Source: Lithospermum erythrorhizon
Lineage: Eukaryota; Streptophyta; Magnoliopsida; Boraginales; Boraginaceae
Length of the DNA stretch: 64,000 nt
Direction: 5' to 3'
Assembly: GCA_019722365.1 (NCBI GenBank)
Contig: JADFUC010001991.1
Coordinates: forward strand, 1 to 64,000
Position numbers and translations under genes: made by a program. Positions 13,169 through 25,504 of this stretch are shown here, piece by piece. The stretch's first letter is position 1; each line of letters starts with the position of its first letter. Under the pieces are notes generated by a model. That model worked only from the letters and a program-made list of their open reading frames with translations. It searched no databases and was not told the DNA's origin.

Positions 13169-13675
13169 GCATTTATCCCTTAATGTATACTTCATTCTGA
13201 CGTTGTAAGTTACCATCCGGTGATCCGCTTTCACTAAGCCGGGCCGAAGCCACCCTTTCCCACCTTCAGATTGACAGGTGCCCTTTTGAGGCGGTTGAGT
13301 TCGCGAGTACCCGGTGATGTTATTTAGGTGAGAGACGGGTGGCTAGGATCCTCGGCAGTCCTCTCTTTTTATTATTTCGATGTAAACAGTTTTTACTTTG
13401 GTTTTGGGGATGTTGAAATTGTAAGATATTTTGTGGTACATTTTGTGACTTGGTTGTTGTGGTGTTCATGTTTTGGGTTTGGTTAGAAATGCCACGATGG
13501 TTAAATTTGTATGTAAATGTGTTCAGTTTTCGAACTATTTTATTTTTATCAAACTGTCAGGTTCTACTGGTTTTAAAACAGGTGTTTTTTCGTGTCAACC
13601 ATCGATTGGTGACTCGATATAATAGTGCTGATGACGACCCAACCCCGGCAAGACGACTCGAGGCGGGTCGTTACA
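10853..13675 (+). repeat. Family E long terminal repeat, copy 1
   Basis: It begins TGTAACGTAAAA and ends GGGTCGTTACA, matching the TG...CA rule. A second copy sits at 13962-16491. Shared blocks include GCTAATTAATAAATTAAAA near the start, TTTCTCCT...CATCATCC...TTCAAGGTAAAAAAGG, several GTTGACTTTTG strings and a GGTGACTC near the end. The length of 2.8 kb is usual for plant chromovirus LTRs. A long AT microsatellite lies inside it. Confidence 0.75.
13071..13162. repeat. (AT)n microsatellite
   Basis: About 90 bp of uninterrupted AT dinucleotides inside LTR E copy 1. The minus-strand frame 12975-13172, a run of alternating Ile and Tyr, is only this repeat translated. The second E copy lacks a comparable tract. 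Confidence 0.97.
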
Positions 13676-13774
13676 AACTCCGCCACAAACCGAACCGACC
13701 AACCATTTACACTAAATATATTAAATAATTATTACTAGTTAAATATCGATAAATACAGGAGTATAAACTATAAA
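13676..13774. other. Short flank with hAT-like ACCGAACC motif
   Basis: About 100 bp trapped between LTR E and element A. It carries CAAACCGAACCGACCAACC, a motif frequent in the subterminal parts of hAT elements. Together with 25170-25350 on the far side of element A it may be one hAT-like element that A entered. Confidence 0.35.
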
Positions 13775-13961
13775 TGTAATAACCCGTCTGCATGTGCATT
13801 ATTATAATATTATTTGGGGTTAGAAGTTAAGTTTATGTTCGAGTTGCGTTGTTAAACCGAGACAAGAAACTAAACCGAAAACCAAACAAGACTCGAACAC
13901 AACTCTAGAAATATCTTGCACCAACTCCCATGTTACTATTCATCATCTCTATCAGAAAACC

Positions 13962-16491
13962 GGTAACGTACTGCTAATTAATAAATTAAAATTCATAATT
14001 ATTAAATTGATTAACGTAAAATTTGAAACCACTTTTTATATTTTATGTAATGCATAAATGTTAATGTTTCGGAGTTATCATCGTAAATAAAGCTTAAAAA
14101 CGGTAGGTATCGATCAATTAAAACGATCGGGTTTTCACCACTTAAAATATCAATAACCCACCTACCTATTATTAAACCAACCAAGGCCCAAAGAAAAACA
14201 CAAAAAACCCATATCTTCTTTCCCCTCTTCGCGTGACGCTGCGAGCACTCCCCCCCCTTCGAAATTTCTTTCTCCGATTTCTCCTCCATTTCGCGAGCTT
14301 TGGACCTCAAATTTTTTGGAGAGTTTCCCCTCATCATCCTCTTCGATTCAAGGTAAAAAAGGCCGAAACTTTTTGTGTATTTCTCGAGTTTCGACTAGGT
14401 TGACTTTTTGTTGACTTTTGGGTTTCTATTTTATTGCTTAATTTGATTCTTTGGGCTTCAAATTACTGTTTTGCTTGAAATTACGTGTTCGATGTGAAAT
14501 TTGGGGCGTTTAGTGGACGCTTTTGACTTTTTTGGAATTTTAGTTTGACTTCGACTTTTGGGATTAGTATCAGATATAATTTTTGTCTAGGGCCAAATTA
14601 TAGTATAGGAGATTATAATAATCGATTTTAAGGGTAGAAAGTTGTTGAAAAGTTGGGTTGACTTTGCTGACTTCTCGGTTCGACTTCGTCTAAACGCGTG
14701 CTAAAATGATATAATTATGTTTTTGGACGCTTATTATAGTTGTTTGAAATTGCGGTTTAAAAGTTGTTGACGAAGTTTACGATGAAATTAGTTTTTATTA
14801 GTTTTGAGTAGAAGTTGGCTTGGATCGAGGTCATAGAAATGGATTTAATTAGTTGGGAAAGTTAATAATCTCGGATTGCCTGAATTGTTTAAGGTGTTAG
14901 TATTCGGGGTTAGTGCGAAAAAATAAAGTTTAAGATTTAGGATTACTGAACTTTGTCGTTTAGTTTATCGTTGAAGTTTAACTAGTAATATTTCACTTAG
15001 TGGACTAATGGTAATAAAAGCTAAAGATAATTTATAACAAAATTAGTGCATCTATTTTCTCGGTGTTCGCGACTGAACGCTGGAAAAGCTCATGGATCAA
15101 TTGACTATTCGGGCGCGCAGCGGTACTAGCTGCGCGGATTTATCACCGCTTGATAACATTATTTACGTGCTTGAAACGGCGTAAGTGGTAAATTGATATG
15201 TGATTATGTATTTGTGTTACGGTTATCTATTAGCCGTAGTTGTGAATTTTGTGGGAAATGTCGAGTTGTTCGACGGTCATAAATACATTACGGTAGTACG
15301 CTCTATATGGAATTGTTGACTTTGGTATATTAGGGTCGCCATATCAAGAATGTCATACGATTGTTGCTTGTTGTTCTATCCGGTCAAGCTCAAGGTCGCG
15401 GATGTTGGCTGGAGTCGCAGATCGCGGGTCGTCATGGTTGGTACGTCAGCGCTGATGTTAGTCATGGTCATGTTTTGTTTCATATAGAGAGCTGCCACGC
15501 CATGTTAGGGACGCTGGGCATGTTGGGAAGTCGATGAAGTCGTTTCAGGGTGCATTTCGTGCGTTTTGTGATATCAGATGGTAATCGAAGGGTGAGCTCT
15601 ACCGGAAAAGGATAGTGATATGACGTTTCTAAGGGCGCAGCCAAGTATGAAAGCCCGCCGAGAAAATGATATATGATATGATATTATGTTATGTTACGCG
15701 GCGAGTCAGCCGAAAGCGGCAACGACATTATATCAATGTCGGATACGATGACAGCGCATCGCTCGCATTGCGGTTGACATCAGGATGTCACCTGCCTCAA
15801 AGGTCGATAATGTCATGGTCTTGTTTTTTCCCGGGCGCCTGCTATAATCGTTATTGTGTTATAACTGTTGTATTCAGGAACTTATGTGTTTTGCTCGCTT
15901 GATTATATGACATGCTATCTCCGTATACTGCAGAATAACGTAGTTTCGAGTCCTTTAAAATGTAACGTTGATGATGGTTACTACTATTGTGACGCTATGA
16001 ATACCTTAGTTATTTTTTTACCTTATATATACGTATACTCTATTGCTATGTTTTTATCTCTTTGTTGCGTATCTCATTCGGATGCTGGGTAAGCACACCG
16101 AACATACATTTCCACTAAGTCGTCGAGTTTACTCCCTTCCAACCTCCGTGATTGACAGTGCCCTTGTAAGGCGGCCGAGGTCGTGAATATCCGTGATTTT
16201 ACTTAGCGGTAGACGGGGCGGCTGTGGATCCTCAACAAATATAATTTGTTCTCATTCATTTTTCATGTACTCAAATTGCACATTTGGTTTTGGTGTTGAA
16301 AATGTATTAATCAAGCCACGGAGTATCTCGATTTTGAATTTTTATCAAACGGTATTTGATTTGTTGATGACAATGCTTAAATTCTCAGATGGAAACGCTT
16401 TTGAGCTGAACTATTTTACTTATCAAAACTACTAGGTGCCACTGATTTTCAAATAGGTTATTTTAAGGCCAACTATCGTATTTGGTGACTC
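13962..16491 (+). mobile_element. Family E solo LTR nested in the 5' LTR of element A
   Basis: It is similar to 10853-13675 throughout, starting at GGTAACGT...CTGCTAATTAATAAATT and ending at TTTGGTGACTC. No internal retroelement sequence accompanies it, so it is a solo LTR left after recombination. The last 60 or so bases of the family E LTR, including the GGGTCGTTACA end, are missing, so the right junction is irregular and no target duplication is visible. Frames inside it (14011-14337 minus, 15666-15902 plus and others) are not genes. Confidence 0.8.
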
Positions 16492-17439
16492 TTCCCTTCC
16501 CCTTCTTTCTTGATTTTTTTCTTTCATTTTCTCTCATCTTGAAAGCGGTCTCTAAAATTTCTTGAGAGTTTCCCCACGCCATCTCTATGTTTTAAGGCAA
16601 GAAAGCTCGAACAAGCTTTGGAGTATTTTATGAGTCTCTGAGGGATGTTGACTTTTTCAAAATGGTTTTAATACGGTATAAGTACTCTTGACTTTTTATT
16701 AAATTTGTTTCTGAAAGTGAAGCGTTGTAATTTATATGCGTGATTAGAGAATATTAGGGATAAAAATGAGTTTTGTAAGTGTGAGTAGTTAAAACGGGTT
16801 TTCAGATTAAGGACGGTTAAAACGGATGATTAGTTGTTATCGAACTTTATGGCTTTTAAAACTAGTAATCGAACTCAATCATTAAATGGAAAGTCAGGAA
16901 CTTAAAAGTTGGAGTAATGTTATAATGAAAAAACTTTTGTTGATTATTTCAGAGTATAAATACGGTGACAAAATATATAAGTAGAATGCTATATTACTAG
17001 TTGTATATTGCGCAGTGTACTTTAACGCCAGTGTTTAGGCGCGATCGTGGAGTGTCTGTTTGTTGCGACAGCCGGAGTTTTTATATAGCCACGAGGTGAG
17101 TATCTATCTCACGGTGTCGATTAACCATTTGATTACTGATATGTAATGCTGATTATGGTTAAATTAAATATTGAACATGCATGGTCGAGTTGCTCGGGTT
17201 GTGTCTCGTGGTCTCGTAGTCAGATATGTGTTTTGGAGGTGATGTTGAGTTGTATTAGGAAAGAGTTGTATATGTGCTGATGGTGTTTGTTGAGTTGTAT
17301 TGTCCGGCTATTTTCCTTATACCTCGGTATAAGCGGTGTTTTAAGCTTCGCACTTGTTACATTCACGATAGTTTTGCGTCGACGGGCATAAGTTTTTCCC
17401 TCAAGTCGAGATTGATTAAAGCATTAGTTGTAGAACCGA

Positions 17440-17575
17440 TCTATATTGAGTCATTGAGTTGATAAAGTCATGGAGTCATGAAAGAGCCGAGTTGATAAAG
17501 TTGTTGAGCCGTTGAAGCCGATAAAGTTGTCGAGTCATCAGGTTGGCCGGAAGCTGATTAGTTGCTGAAGCCGCG
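17440..17575 (+). repeat. Short tandem motif GAGTTGATAAAGT in LTR A
   Basis: Variants of GAGTTGATAAAGTCRT recur several times (GTTGATAAAGTC, GTTGATAAAGTTGTTGAG, GCCGATAAAGTTGTCGAG). The 3' LTR carries the same array at about 24225-24330. The unit number differs between the two LTRs. Confidence 0.75.
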
Positions 17576-18187
17576 ATGTCGCCATCGGCTACCGACAGAG
17601 TGCGTCGAGCGATCATTTGTTATCATGAGTAATGAAATTAATGACTCTCAGATTAAGATCTTGTTGAATACTACCCACTTCTGCACAATTCATGCGTGAT
17701 CGGAGGTTAATTTCATTCTGAGATATATATTCACTCAAGCTTCGCGAGCTTACACCCTATTCAAGCATGGGCGGCAATTTCATTGCTAGGTTGAGTGGTG
17801 GTGTTGTTCCGTCTTCGGGCTTGTTCGGGTGATTGTGCTTTAGAGCTACGTGGAGCAGCTGGGGCGGCAGCTGATCATCACATTCATTATTTTGTTTGGA
17901 ATGTAGTTCGGGTTGTCTCAGATAGTTGTCATTTTGGGATTTCGTCAATATGTCAAATAGATTACAGGCTACGGGAAATATGTTGTATGTTGTTGATATT
18001 CTATGGTTAGGAATACCACGATGGATTCTTTATCTTAAAATTTTTTTTTTGTCCGTCAGACATTTTATTGAGTTGTTTCAAGATGCGTGTCTTTTTAAAA
18101 TTGAGTCATCCATCGATTGGTGACTCGGTGTCCGTGGATTCGGGACGCATTCTAACCTCAAAGGCATTTACCTAAAGGGTCGCTACA

Positions 18188-18204
18188 ATTTCGTATCGAG
18201 CCGT
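18188..18204 (+). promoter_or_regulatory. Primer-binding site of element A (initiator tRNA-Met type)
   Basis: Directly after the 5' LTR end the sequence reads ATTTCGTATCGAGCCG. It is close to TGGTATCAGAGCC, the complement of the initiator methionine tRNA 3' end used by most plant gypsy elements. Its position right at the LTR edge supports the call. Confidence 0.75.
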
Positions 18205-18319
18205 AGGTTTCATATTCCTTAGCGGTCCGTGTGGTTAGCGTGTCTATCTCGCGCTGCTTCTTGAGTTGTTTGGTTGAGTCTTTCCGGAGTCTAAGTCTTT
18301 CTTCAAGCTGCAGTATTGT

Positions 18320-19700
18320 CGAGGATTCCACCAAGAGTGGAAAAGTGCAGAGGGACCCGCAGGCCGCCGTGAGGTGACCGTGGTGATCGAGGGCACTCAG
18401 AGGCAGCCTAGAGCGGCCGACGCGCTGCGGAGTCGCTAGCTGGCTTCAGCATGAGCACCGCAGCCCGGAGTACACCACCCCGATTTCCCCAGCTGACCTC
18501 GTTTGCCGGGATGAAAGCATGCTGAGTAGGATTTAGTACACGACGCGACGCGCTCAGCCGATGCTAATATTCAGAGTGCTTTTGACCGTTCCCCGGCAGG
18601 TATCCTTCAAAGTTCTATCAGCGGGTTCACCATTGATGCCATCAATTTTATTAGAGATTTGGAGACTAGCTTGAGCCCATGGGTATCGAGGTGAGCCGAG
18701 GGTCAAGTTCACACCTGGGCTGCATCGCATGCAGAGTTTATCGCGGGGTAACCTACGGATATCTCTCGATCGTTGTGGTGTTACCAGATCGGAGCGCTTA
18801 GAGCGTCATTAGAGAGAATTATTGTATGTGTACCACATGGCTTGCTTAGAGAGGGATATGATTTTGACGACTGTGTGATCGACCGTTAAGGAGTACGAGA
18901 GGCGATGAAGGAAGTTATGTCAGCTCGCCTGTACAATCTCGACCGAGTAGCATACGATTCACGATTCCGACGGGTTGACATGGTAGATTCGGGCCACCAT
19001 ATATCTTTGATGAATTTCTGGCACTCGGGCTCTGTTTGAGTTTGTGGGACGCCGTATTGAAAGTAGATGAAATTGGCCGAGCCCGGTGGCCACAAGGGGT
19101 CGTAAGCAGGGTACAAATACGAGGCGCTTTATGCAGCGGATCATCTAGTTCGAGGTTCCGCAGAGACCCTTTTCAAATTGCCCACCGTAGCGTCGCTTTT
19201 AGTGCAATCTGCCGCCCGAGCCATTCTCGCAGCCTTCTTCCGCATCGGTATGCCCGTCGATCCGGGCGGATCTCGAGGGTGTCACTGTGGTTCCGAGTGA
19301 CATTCCATGTTTTCGCCAGGCGTACGGGTCATAGAACGCAGGATCGTCGGGCATGATTTTCTTTTCGATATCGCAGTCTCGACATATTGCAGAGATTGTC
19401 CTCAAGATTCCAGTGGGCGGAGCGCATATCTTCTTCTCCAAAGACACCGCGGGGAGCGAAGGTATCACGGGAGCAAGTAGGAGGACGATTTGGAGGCCGC
19501 AGAGGACGATTCGAGGCCGCAGAGGACGTTATTTGGGAGCGCCGCGGGCGTCGTGGCCAAGTGAGTTGCGCATCTGTGGAAATAGCAATGCGGTAGAGAA
19601 GGAGCGATGCTGCAGAGGCCGATCAATGCCAAGCATTCACAGAGGCGCTGATACCTCCTAGGGTCGCAATGTACTCGCGTTATACGATACGGAGGCTACG
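18320..19700 (+). pseudogene. Broken gag and protease of element A
   Basis: Near 18328 CCACCAAGAGTGGAAAAGTG resembles the PPR-type gag start of this clade, but the ATG is lost. At 19367-19420 a zinc-knuckle end is readable as GQSRHIAE, then after a one-base shift CPQDSS. At 19677-19700 the codons give ALYDTEAT, a damaged form of the aspartic protease active site DTGAT with Glu replacing Gly. Several overlapping short frames between 18886 and 19661 are fragments or shadows of this coding region. It would have made the capsid protein and the processing protease, and no intact product is possible. Confidence 0.7.
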
Positions 19701-20149
19701 GTACTTTGATTCTCGAGCCTACCTATTCTTTTTATTTCCCGGGTTTTTGATATCTTACCTTTATGTCGGGGAGTCTTTTTTTACTTGTCTCTTAATATTA
19801 TGACACCAGCTTGGGAGGCTCTGCCGAGGTTAGACATGTATATAGAGATTTTCCCCAAGAAGGAGTAACGAATTGTTATTTGTGGATCTACCGCTTGAAT
19901 TGGTAGATTTTGGATCTTATTCCTTTGGGAAACGGATCGGGTTGTATATATCACGCCAAAATTGGATCGCGACCGCAAGGAGATTATTTTGCAGTCCGGT
20001 AGACCTGATATTGTGTTTGAAGAAGATAGAAGATTCTGCCATCAGTTTTAGCTTCGCACCGGAGGCTGCGGTTACGGGGTTAGGTCAGCTGGTATCCGGG
20101 CATGCGGGTCGACTGAGAGCAGGAGAAATACGGTAGTAGGATGCGCGAA

Positions 20150-22346
20150 AGGTTCGTGAGTATGTCGATGTTTTTCCGGAGGATTTGCCAGGTTTACCAC
20201 CAGAGGGAGAAGTGGAGTTTTCGATTGAGGTAGTTCCTCGGCATCGCATCGATTTCTATTGCGCCGTATAGAATGGCTCCAAAGAAATGGGAGAGAGTTT
20301 AAGACTCAAGCATGTGAACTATTTCGATAAGGGATTTGTCAAACCGAGTGTTTCTTTCAAACGGGTGCACCCGGGCCTGCTTTTGTGAAAAGAAAGATGG
20401 TACGTTAAGGTTGGGCGACGACTTAAGGTAGTTGAATAAAGTGACCATCAAGAACCGCTATCCGCTGCTGGGCGATGGGACGATGATTTGACTAACAGGA
20501 CGCCGCAGTATTTTTCGAAGATTGATTTGAGATCCGGTACCACGCTGAGGATTAAGGAGGGTGATTCTAAATCAGCCTTTCGATGGCACCATGAGTTTAT
20601 GGTAGTCATTAGTTCATCACTAACGCACCAACAAATACTACGGATTTAATGAACTCATGCTTGGGGGAGTTCTCGACAAATTTGCATCGTGTTTATTGAT
20701 GATATTCTCGATCTAATCGAAGTTATGCGAGGAGCACGAGACACTTAAGTGGATTGTGTTGGAGACATTGAGACAACACCAATTCTATGCTAAGTTTAAA
20801 TGTGAATTCCGGGGTTGGAGAAAGTACGCTTCTGGGCTTACGTTATATCCGTAGCGTATTTGTGGATCCTCAAAAGGTGGACGCCGAGTAATTGAGAGCG
20901 GCCACGAGTGTGACCGAGGTGAGGAGTTTTTTGAGTTTGGCTGGGTATTACAAGAGGTTTATCGTAGACTTCTCGATTGGCGGCATCTAATGACCGTGTC
21001 AATTGCAGTTATATTCCCTGGCTCACGGATCGCGAGGTGTTTCAAGCGGAGCTTAAGGCGAATTTGACTATCGCACCGTTTTAGCTCTACCATCCCAGTC
21101 CGAGGGTTTCGTGGATTTACAAAGTGATGCTTCGCATCGTGGGGTTGGGTTGTATGTTGATGCGTAATGGAGAAAGGATTGCTTTATGCTTCTCGGTCAC
21201 CGAGAACCACGGTAGTAAAACTACCCGACCCATGATCTTAAGTCGCGATTGTTTTGCGCTGCTCGCTGGAGGCATTACTGTGAGGTTGATGCCGCATTTT
21301 CACCGATCACAAAAGTCTAGTACCTACTGACGCAGAAAGAGACCTCGAATTTCAAAAGAAAGGAGATGGATGGAGTTTATCGCCGATTATGATGCGACTA
21401 TCGAATATCACCCGCCGGAAAGCGAATGTAGTAGCGTATGCTTTCAGTCGGAAGGGGAAAGCAGCGAGCCAAAAGCGTAACGGGGCGTTTTGGAGTCGAA
21501 ATTTTGATATCGCGTAATGGTGATTTGTTGGCTTACGTGGAAGGTTCGAATTGCGTTTTTGATCGTGATATCTTCGAGTCGCAGCAGCGCACGGTATACT
21601 ACGTAATATCAATAGGAAGTAAAGAATTCGTGACATAGTAGATTTTACGGCAGACGGCGTGGAGCTCGAGGATGGATGGCGTGTTATGTGTACCGTATTC
21701 GGATGATTTGATGAAAGAGATTCTTGACGAGTCTCATAATACTTCTTATAACATGCATCCTGGTAGCACAAAGATGTACAGGGATTTGAGGTTCACTTAC
21801 TGGTGGCCAGGAATGAAGAGAGAAATCGCAGAGTTGGGGCTGGGCGGCGTTCGTTTGTCGTACAGGAAGCGCGAGCATAGACATCCTACAAGGTAAACTC
21901 TTCCTATTCCCCGAAATGACGCGGAGAATATTACCATGAACTTCTCAGATTAAGGTCGCTGAGGCGAATGACGGGATCCGTGATTGTGGATAGGTCAGTC
22001 GTGGTCCGCTTCATTTTACTCTATTAGATCTACCGATAGAACAGCAGAGGTTACCAAGATGTATGTTGGATCGATTAGACCGCATGGGTCCCATTGTCGA
22101 TCATTTCCCGTACCGCGATACGAGATTTACTTCAAGATTTCGGGAGGGTTTCCGTGGAGGCATCGGGGACTGTAGCGGAGTTGAGTACATCTTTTCATCC
22201 TCGCACGTACGGGCACCGGCAGAACAATCCGCGTACTTTGGAGGATATGCTTCGGCTTCAGGTTACGAAGTTTCTCAGAGTCGGGACGACGAGTTAATCT
22301 AAGACGGAGTTCGCCAGAGCAACAACAGCTTTCATGCTGCATCCGT
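20150..22346 (+). pseudogene. Broken reverse transcriptase, RNase H and integrase of element A
   Basis: Motifs appear in the proper order but in changing frames. YFSKIDLRSG is at 20509-20538. VFIDDIL, the gypsy form of the RT catalytic box with both aspartates, is at 20689-20709. A VFVDPQK stretch follows near 20860, and LAGYYKRFI near 20935. DASHRGVG, the RNase H start with its first Asp, is at 21126. The integrase zinc-binding region with two histidines (HNTSYNMHPG) and YWWPGMK lies at 21735-21820. The frame changes about every 100-300 bp, so this is dead or poorly sequenced. Frames such as 21124-21330 and 21672-21896 are segments of it. Confidence 0.85.
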
Positions 22347-23045
22347 ATGGCACCATTTGAGGCGCCAGATGGGCGAAAGTGTCGGACTCGCTTGTTGGAA
22401 CGGCTGAAAGCAGGGAAAGTCTATGGTTCCGAAGTTACCGGTAGTTCGCAGAGACTGCCGATACAAAGAACACCAAGACAGCATCGTATTGTAAGCAAAT
22501 ATGTTGATCGCCGCCGGTGGACTCGACCTTCGGGTTGGAGATCGCAAGCTTTGGTGATATCGCCACGAGTGAGAATGCCGTTTGGGGAAGAAAGCGAAAG
22601 CCGAGTCCCCCGTTATATTGGACCGTTTGAGATCTTGGCGAGAGTAGGACCCGTAGCTTACCGTTTAGCGTTGCCTCCGGAGTTGGACAGAATTCACAAT
22701 GTATTCCATGTGTCGTGCCTGAGGAAGTATATTCCGGATGAGTCGCACATTCTTAGCTCGGTACCGGTGGAACTTGAAGAGGATCTCACCTTTGAGGAGA
22801 AACCGGTGATTCTCGATCGAGGAAAAGGTATCGAGGAACAAAGTGCGTCTCGTGAAAGTGTCAGGAGGAATCAATGCGTAGAGGAGGCGACATGGGAACG
22901 CGAGGATGATATGAGGAGCCGTTACCCGCAGCTTTTCACTTGGGGGTGTTTATTTTGTTTTACGACTATGATTTCGAATTGTTTCGTGAGTCTTTCTCGT
23001 GGTCAAGCTGAAGCCGAAATTCCCCGAGGGCCAAATTTTTGTTAG
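22347..23045 (+). pseudogene. Integrase C-terminal and chromodomain-type end of element A
   Basis: This is the longest uninterrupted part of the polyprotein, 232 codons. It opens with [13 protein letters not shown], the conserved end of the integrase core. [20 protein letters not shown] lies around residue 87 and [14 protein letters not shown] around residue 117; both are typical of integrase C-termini in Tekay/Del chromoviruses. [16 protein letters not shown] near residue 179 is the chromodomain-like tail. The chosen methionine is internal to the original polyprotein, so this is not an independent gene. Past residue 195 the frame reads into the region before the 3' LTR. Confidence 0.85.
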
Positions 23046-23055
23046 GTGAGTAGAT

Positions 23056-24958
23056 CAGACAACCCGTCTGCACGTGCATTATTATAATATTATTTAGGTT
23101 ACTGCTAAGTTTATGTTCGAGTCAGGTTGTTAAACCGAGTCGAAACTAAATCGAAAAAAAAAAAAAACTGCAACGAGACTCAAACACAACTTAGAAATAT
23201 TCAGACCAACTCCCATGTTACTATTCATCATCTTCATCACAAAAATCCTCTCTTTTCCCATTTGGCCGAGATCCCCTTCCCTTCCCTTGATTTTTTTTCT
23301 TCCATTTTCTTTCCTTATCTTGAAAGTTTCGCCCTAAAATTCGAGAGTTTCCCACGGCCATCCTCTCGCGCTTTTAAGGTAAGTGACGCCAAACCTTTTG
23401 GAGTATTTCATGAGTGTTGAGGATGTTGACTTTTTCAAACGGTTTTAATATGGTATAAGTGTACTCTGACTTTTATTATACGAGCCAGACGGCGTTGTGA
23501 TTTACATGTGATTAGAGAATATTAGGATAAAATGAGTTTTGTAAGTTCGAGTTGTTAAATGGATTTTGAGATTAAGGATGGTTAGAAATGGACAGATTAT
23601 TGTTAATGTCGGAACTTTTTATGGCTTTTAAACTATAATCGAACTCAATCATTAAATGGAAAGTGGTAACTAAAGTCGAGTAACGTTATAACGGGGAATT
23701 TTTGTTGGGTTATTTTGGGAGTGCAAACATGACACAAAAATATATAAGTAGAATGCTATATTCTTAGTTGTATATTATAAGTAGTAATTATAATTTTGAA
23801 TGCTTGTTTAGACGCTTGATCGCTGAAAACTGTTGTGAATGCGCCGGAGTTTTTATGAGAACAGTCGGCGCGAAAGCATCTATCTCACTCGCGCATTGAT
23901 TAACTACTTGATTACGGATACGTGTATGTGATTTTGTGTTAAATTATATGTTGAATATGTACTGGTCGAGTAGTCGGGTTAAGGCTCAGGTCTCACGAGT
24001 AGTATAGTATTGGAAAGCGATGTCAGTCGTGACAAATAGTCAGACATGAAGGATTGTGGTTTGTTGAGTTGTATTGTCCGGTATTTGCCTTTGTACTCGT
24101 ATACGCAAGGGTAAGTTTTTGCTTCATACTGCTATTTATTCGGTGATAGCTTATGTCGACGGGTATAAGTTTCTCTCTCGCAGTCGAGGTTGATTATGCG
24201 CATTAGTTGCGTAAATCCGGACTTATATCGAAGTTGTCGAGTTGATAAAGTCGTTTGTTGATAAAGTTAAGTTGAGTTGTTTGAGTTGATAAAGTTCTCG
24301 AGTTGATTGCGTCACGAGTTGATTAGTCATTGAAAGCTGCGATGTCACTGTCACCGATGCAGTGCGTCGCAGTTGATTGTCGCGTGTTACCGGCAGCCTT
24401 TCTTGGAATGTACGTATGTTATTGTCATTGTCATCATCTTTGGAATGTTACGCTAGTGACGAATTTATGAACATAATGCAATGATAATGAAATTTCAATG
24501 ACTCTCAGATAAGATCTTAAGTTGAATAATATTATGTACTACTTATCTATCAGATGCAATATCATCTACTTCGGGCTTGCTCAAGCGATTGTGCTTTTAG
24601 AGCTTGGGATGAATAAGTGCAAAGCGGCAGCTTGATCCTCAAAGTCTCATTATTTTGTTTGGAATGTAGTTCGGTTGTCCGTGTATTGTCATTTTGGGAT
24701 TTCTCGGGTCAAGAAGGTCGAGATTGTTGTACTCTGGGAGATATGTTATGATGTTGCTACATGTGGTTGGGGAATACCACGACTTCGATTCTTTTCTTTA
24801 AAAAAAAATTGCTTTTTAAGTTGCTGCATATCGTGAGTTATTGAGTTGTTTCAAGACGTGTCTTTTAAAATCGAGTCATCCATCTATTGGTGACTCTGGT
24901 GCCCAGGATTTGGGACGATTCTAACCAAAAAGGCATTTGACCTCGGGCGGTCGTTACA
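23056..24958 (+). repeat. 3' LTR of element A
   Basis: It starts at a damaged TGTAATAACCCG (CAGACAACCCGTCTG at 23056) and ends GGTCGTTACA. It matches the two parts of the 5' LTR from GCATTATTATAATATTATTT through GTGCCCAGGATT. The frame 23127-23420 lies within U3 and is not a gene. Confidence 0.85.
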
Positions 24959-25350
24959 CAAAAGAGGAGTAAACCTAATAATTAACCCTACATATTATAT
25001 TTGGTCGTAGTCCACTAATTTATATTTATTTTCGCTTTAAAGTTTCATTCGATTTATTTTACTAATGCTGAATTTTGAATATTTATCGTTGATTGCTATT
25101 GGGTGTAAGAATTAAATATTAGTGACTTTAAGTTGACTTTCTTCTTAAAAGAAAAAATATTATATTTAATTAGTGAAATTGTCAAACCGCCCAAACCAAA
25201 TCGCGAAACCGCCAAACTCAAGAAATATCAACCGCGACGGCTTATATATCGAATGAGTCGGTTATGATTTAAACATTTTAAAACCGCTTACGCTTCTGAT
25301 CACTAAAACAGGCCAAAAAAATCACCCAAACCGAACCATATGCACCCCTA
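24959..25350. mobile_element. hAT-like right end
   Basis: From about 25170 the sequence is full of AAACCGCC and AAACCGAACC motifs and finishes TATGCACCCCTAC. Read inverted that is GTAGGGGTGCATA, the usual TAGGGGTGTAA type of hAT terminus. The left part of this element may be the 13676-13774 flank across element A. I see no matched target duplication because the left terminus is missing. Confidence 0.45.
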
Positions 25351-25504
25351 CTTAGTAGACGTTATGACTTATGCGTCATCATCTTAATTTCACTGGATAG
25401 TACCTGTGTTCATGTCACTGGAAATATGAGTGAAGTCCAAACTTATATGCATGATAGGAAATAATCTGATGATAATATTAAAACTAGCTGGACATATGAC
25501 TAGA

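Larger units (their letters stand above)
13775..18187 (+). repeat. 5' LTR of element A, split by a nested LTR
   Basis: It starts TGTAATAACCCGTCTG and ends GGGTCGCTACA. The parts at 13775-13961 and 16492-18187 match the 3' LTR at 23056-24958 in order. The intervening 2.5 kb has no counterpart there and belongs to family E. Without it the LTR would be about 1.9 kb, equal to the 3' LTR. Confidence 0.85.
13775..24958 (+). mobile_element. Ty3/gypsy chromovirus-like retrotransposon A
   Basis: Two related LTRs (13775-18187 including a nested insertion, and 23056-24958) bound an internal region with a primer-binding site and gag, protease, reverse transcriptase, RNase H and integrase motifs in the gypsy order (integrase after RNase H). 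The integrase C-terminus and the ending with ATWERE...RYP-type residues match the Tekay/Del chromovirus clade as I know it. Every domain is broken by frameshifts. The five bases at the outer LTR edges (ATAAA and CAAAA) are similar but not a perfect target duplication. Confidence 0.85.

Noticed and set aside
12975..13172. Minus-strand open frame of alternating Ile and Tyr
   Set aside because: It is the AT microsatellite translated.
22347..23045. An independent host gene with a chromodomain
   Set aside because: It is the continuous end of the gypsy polyprotein, directly before the 3' LTR.
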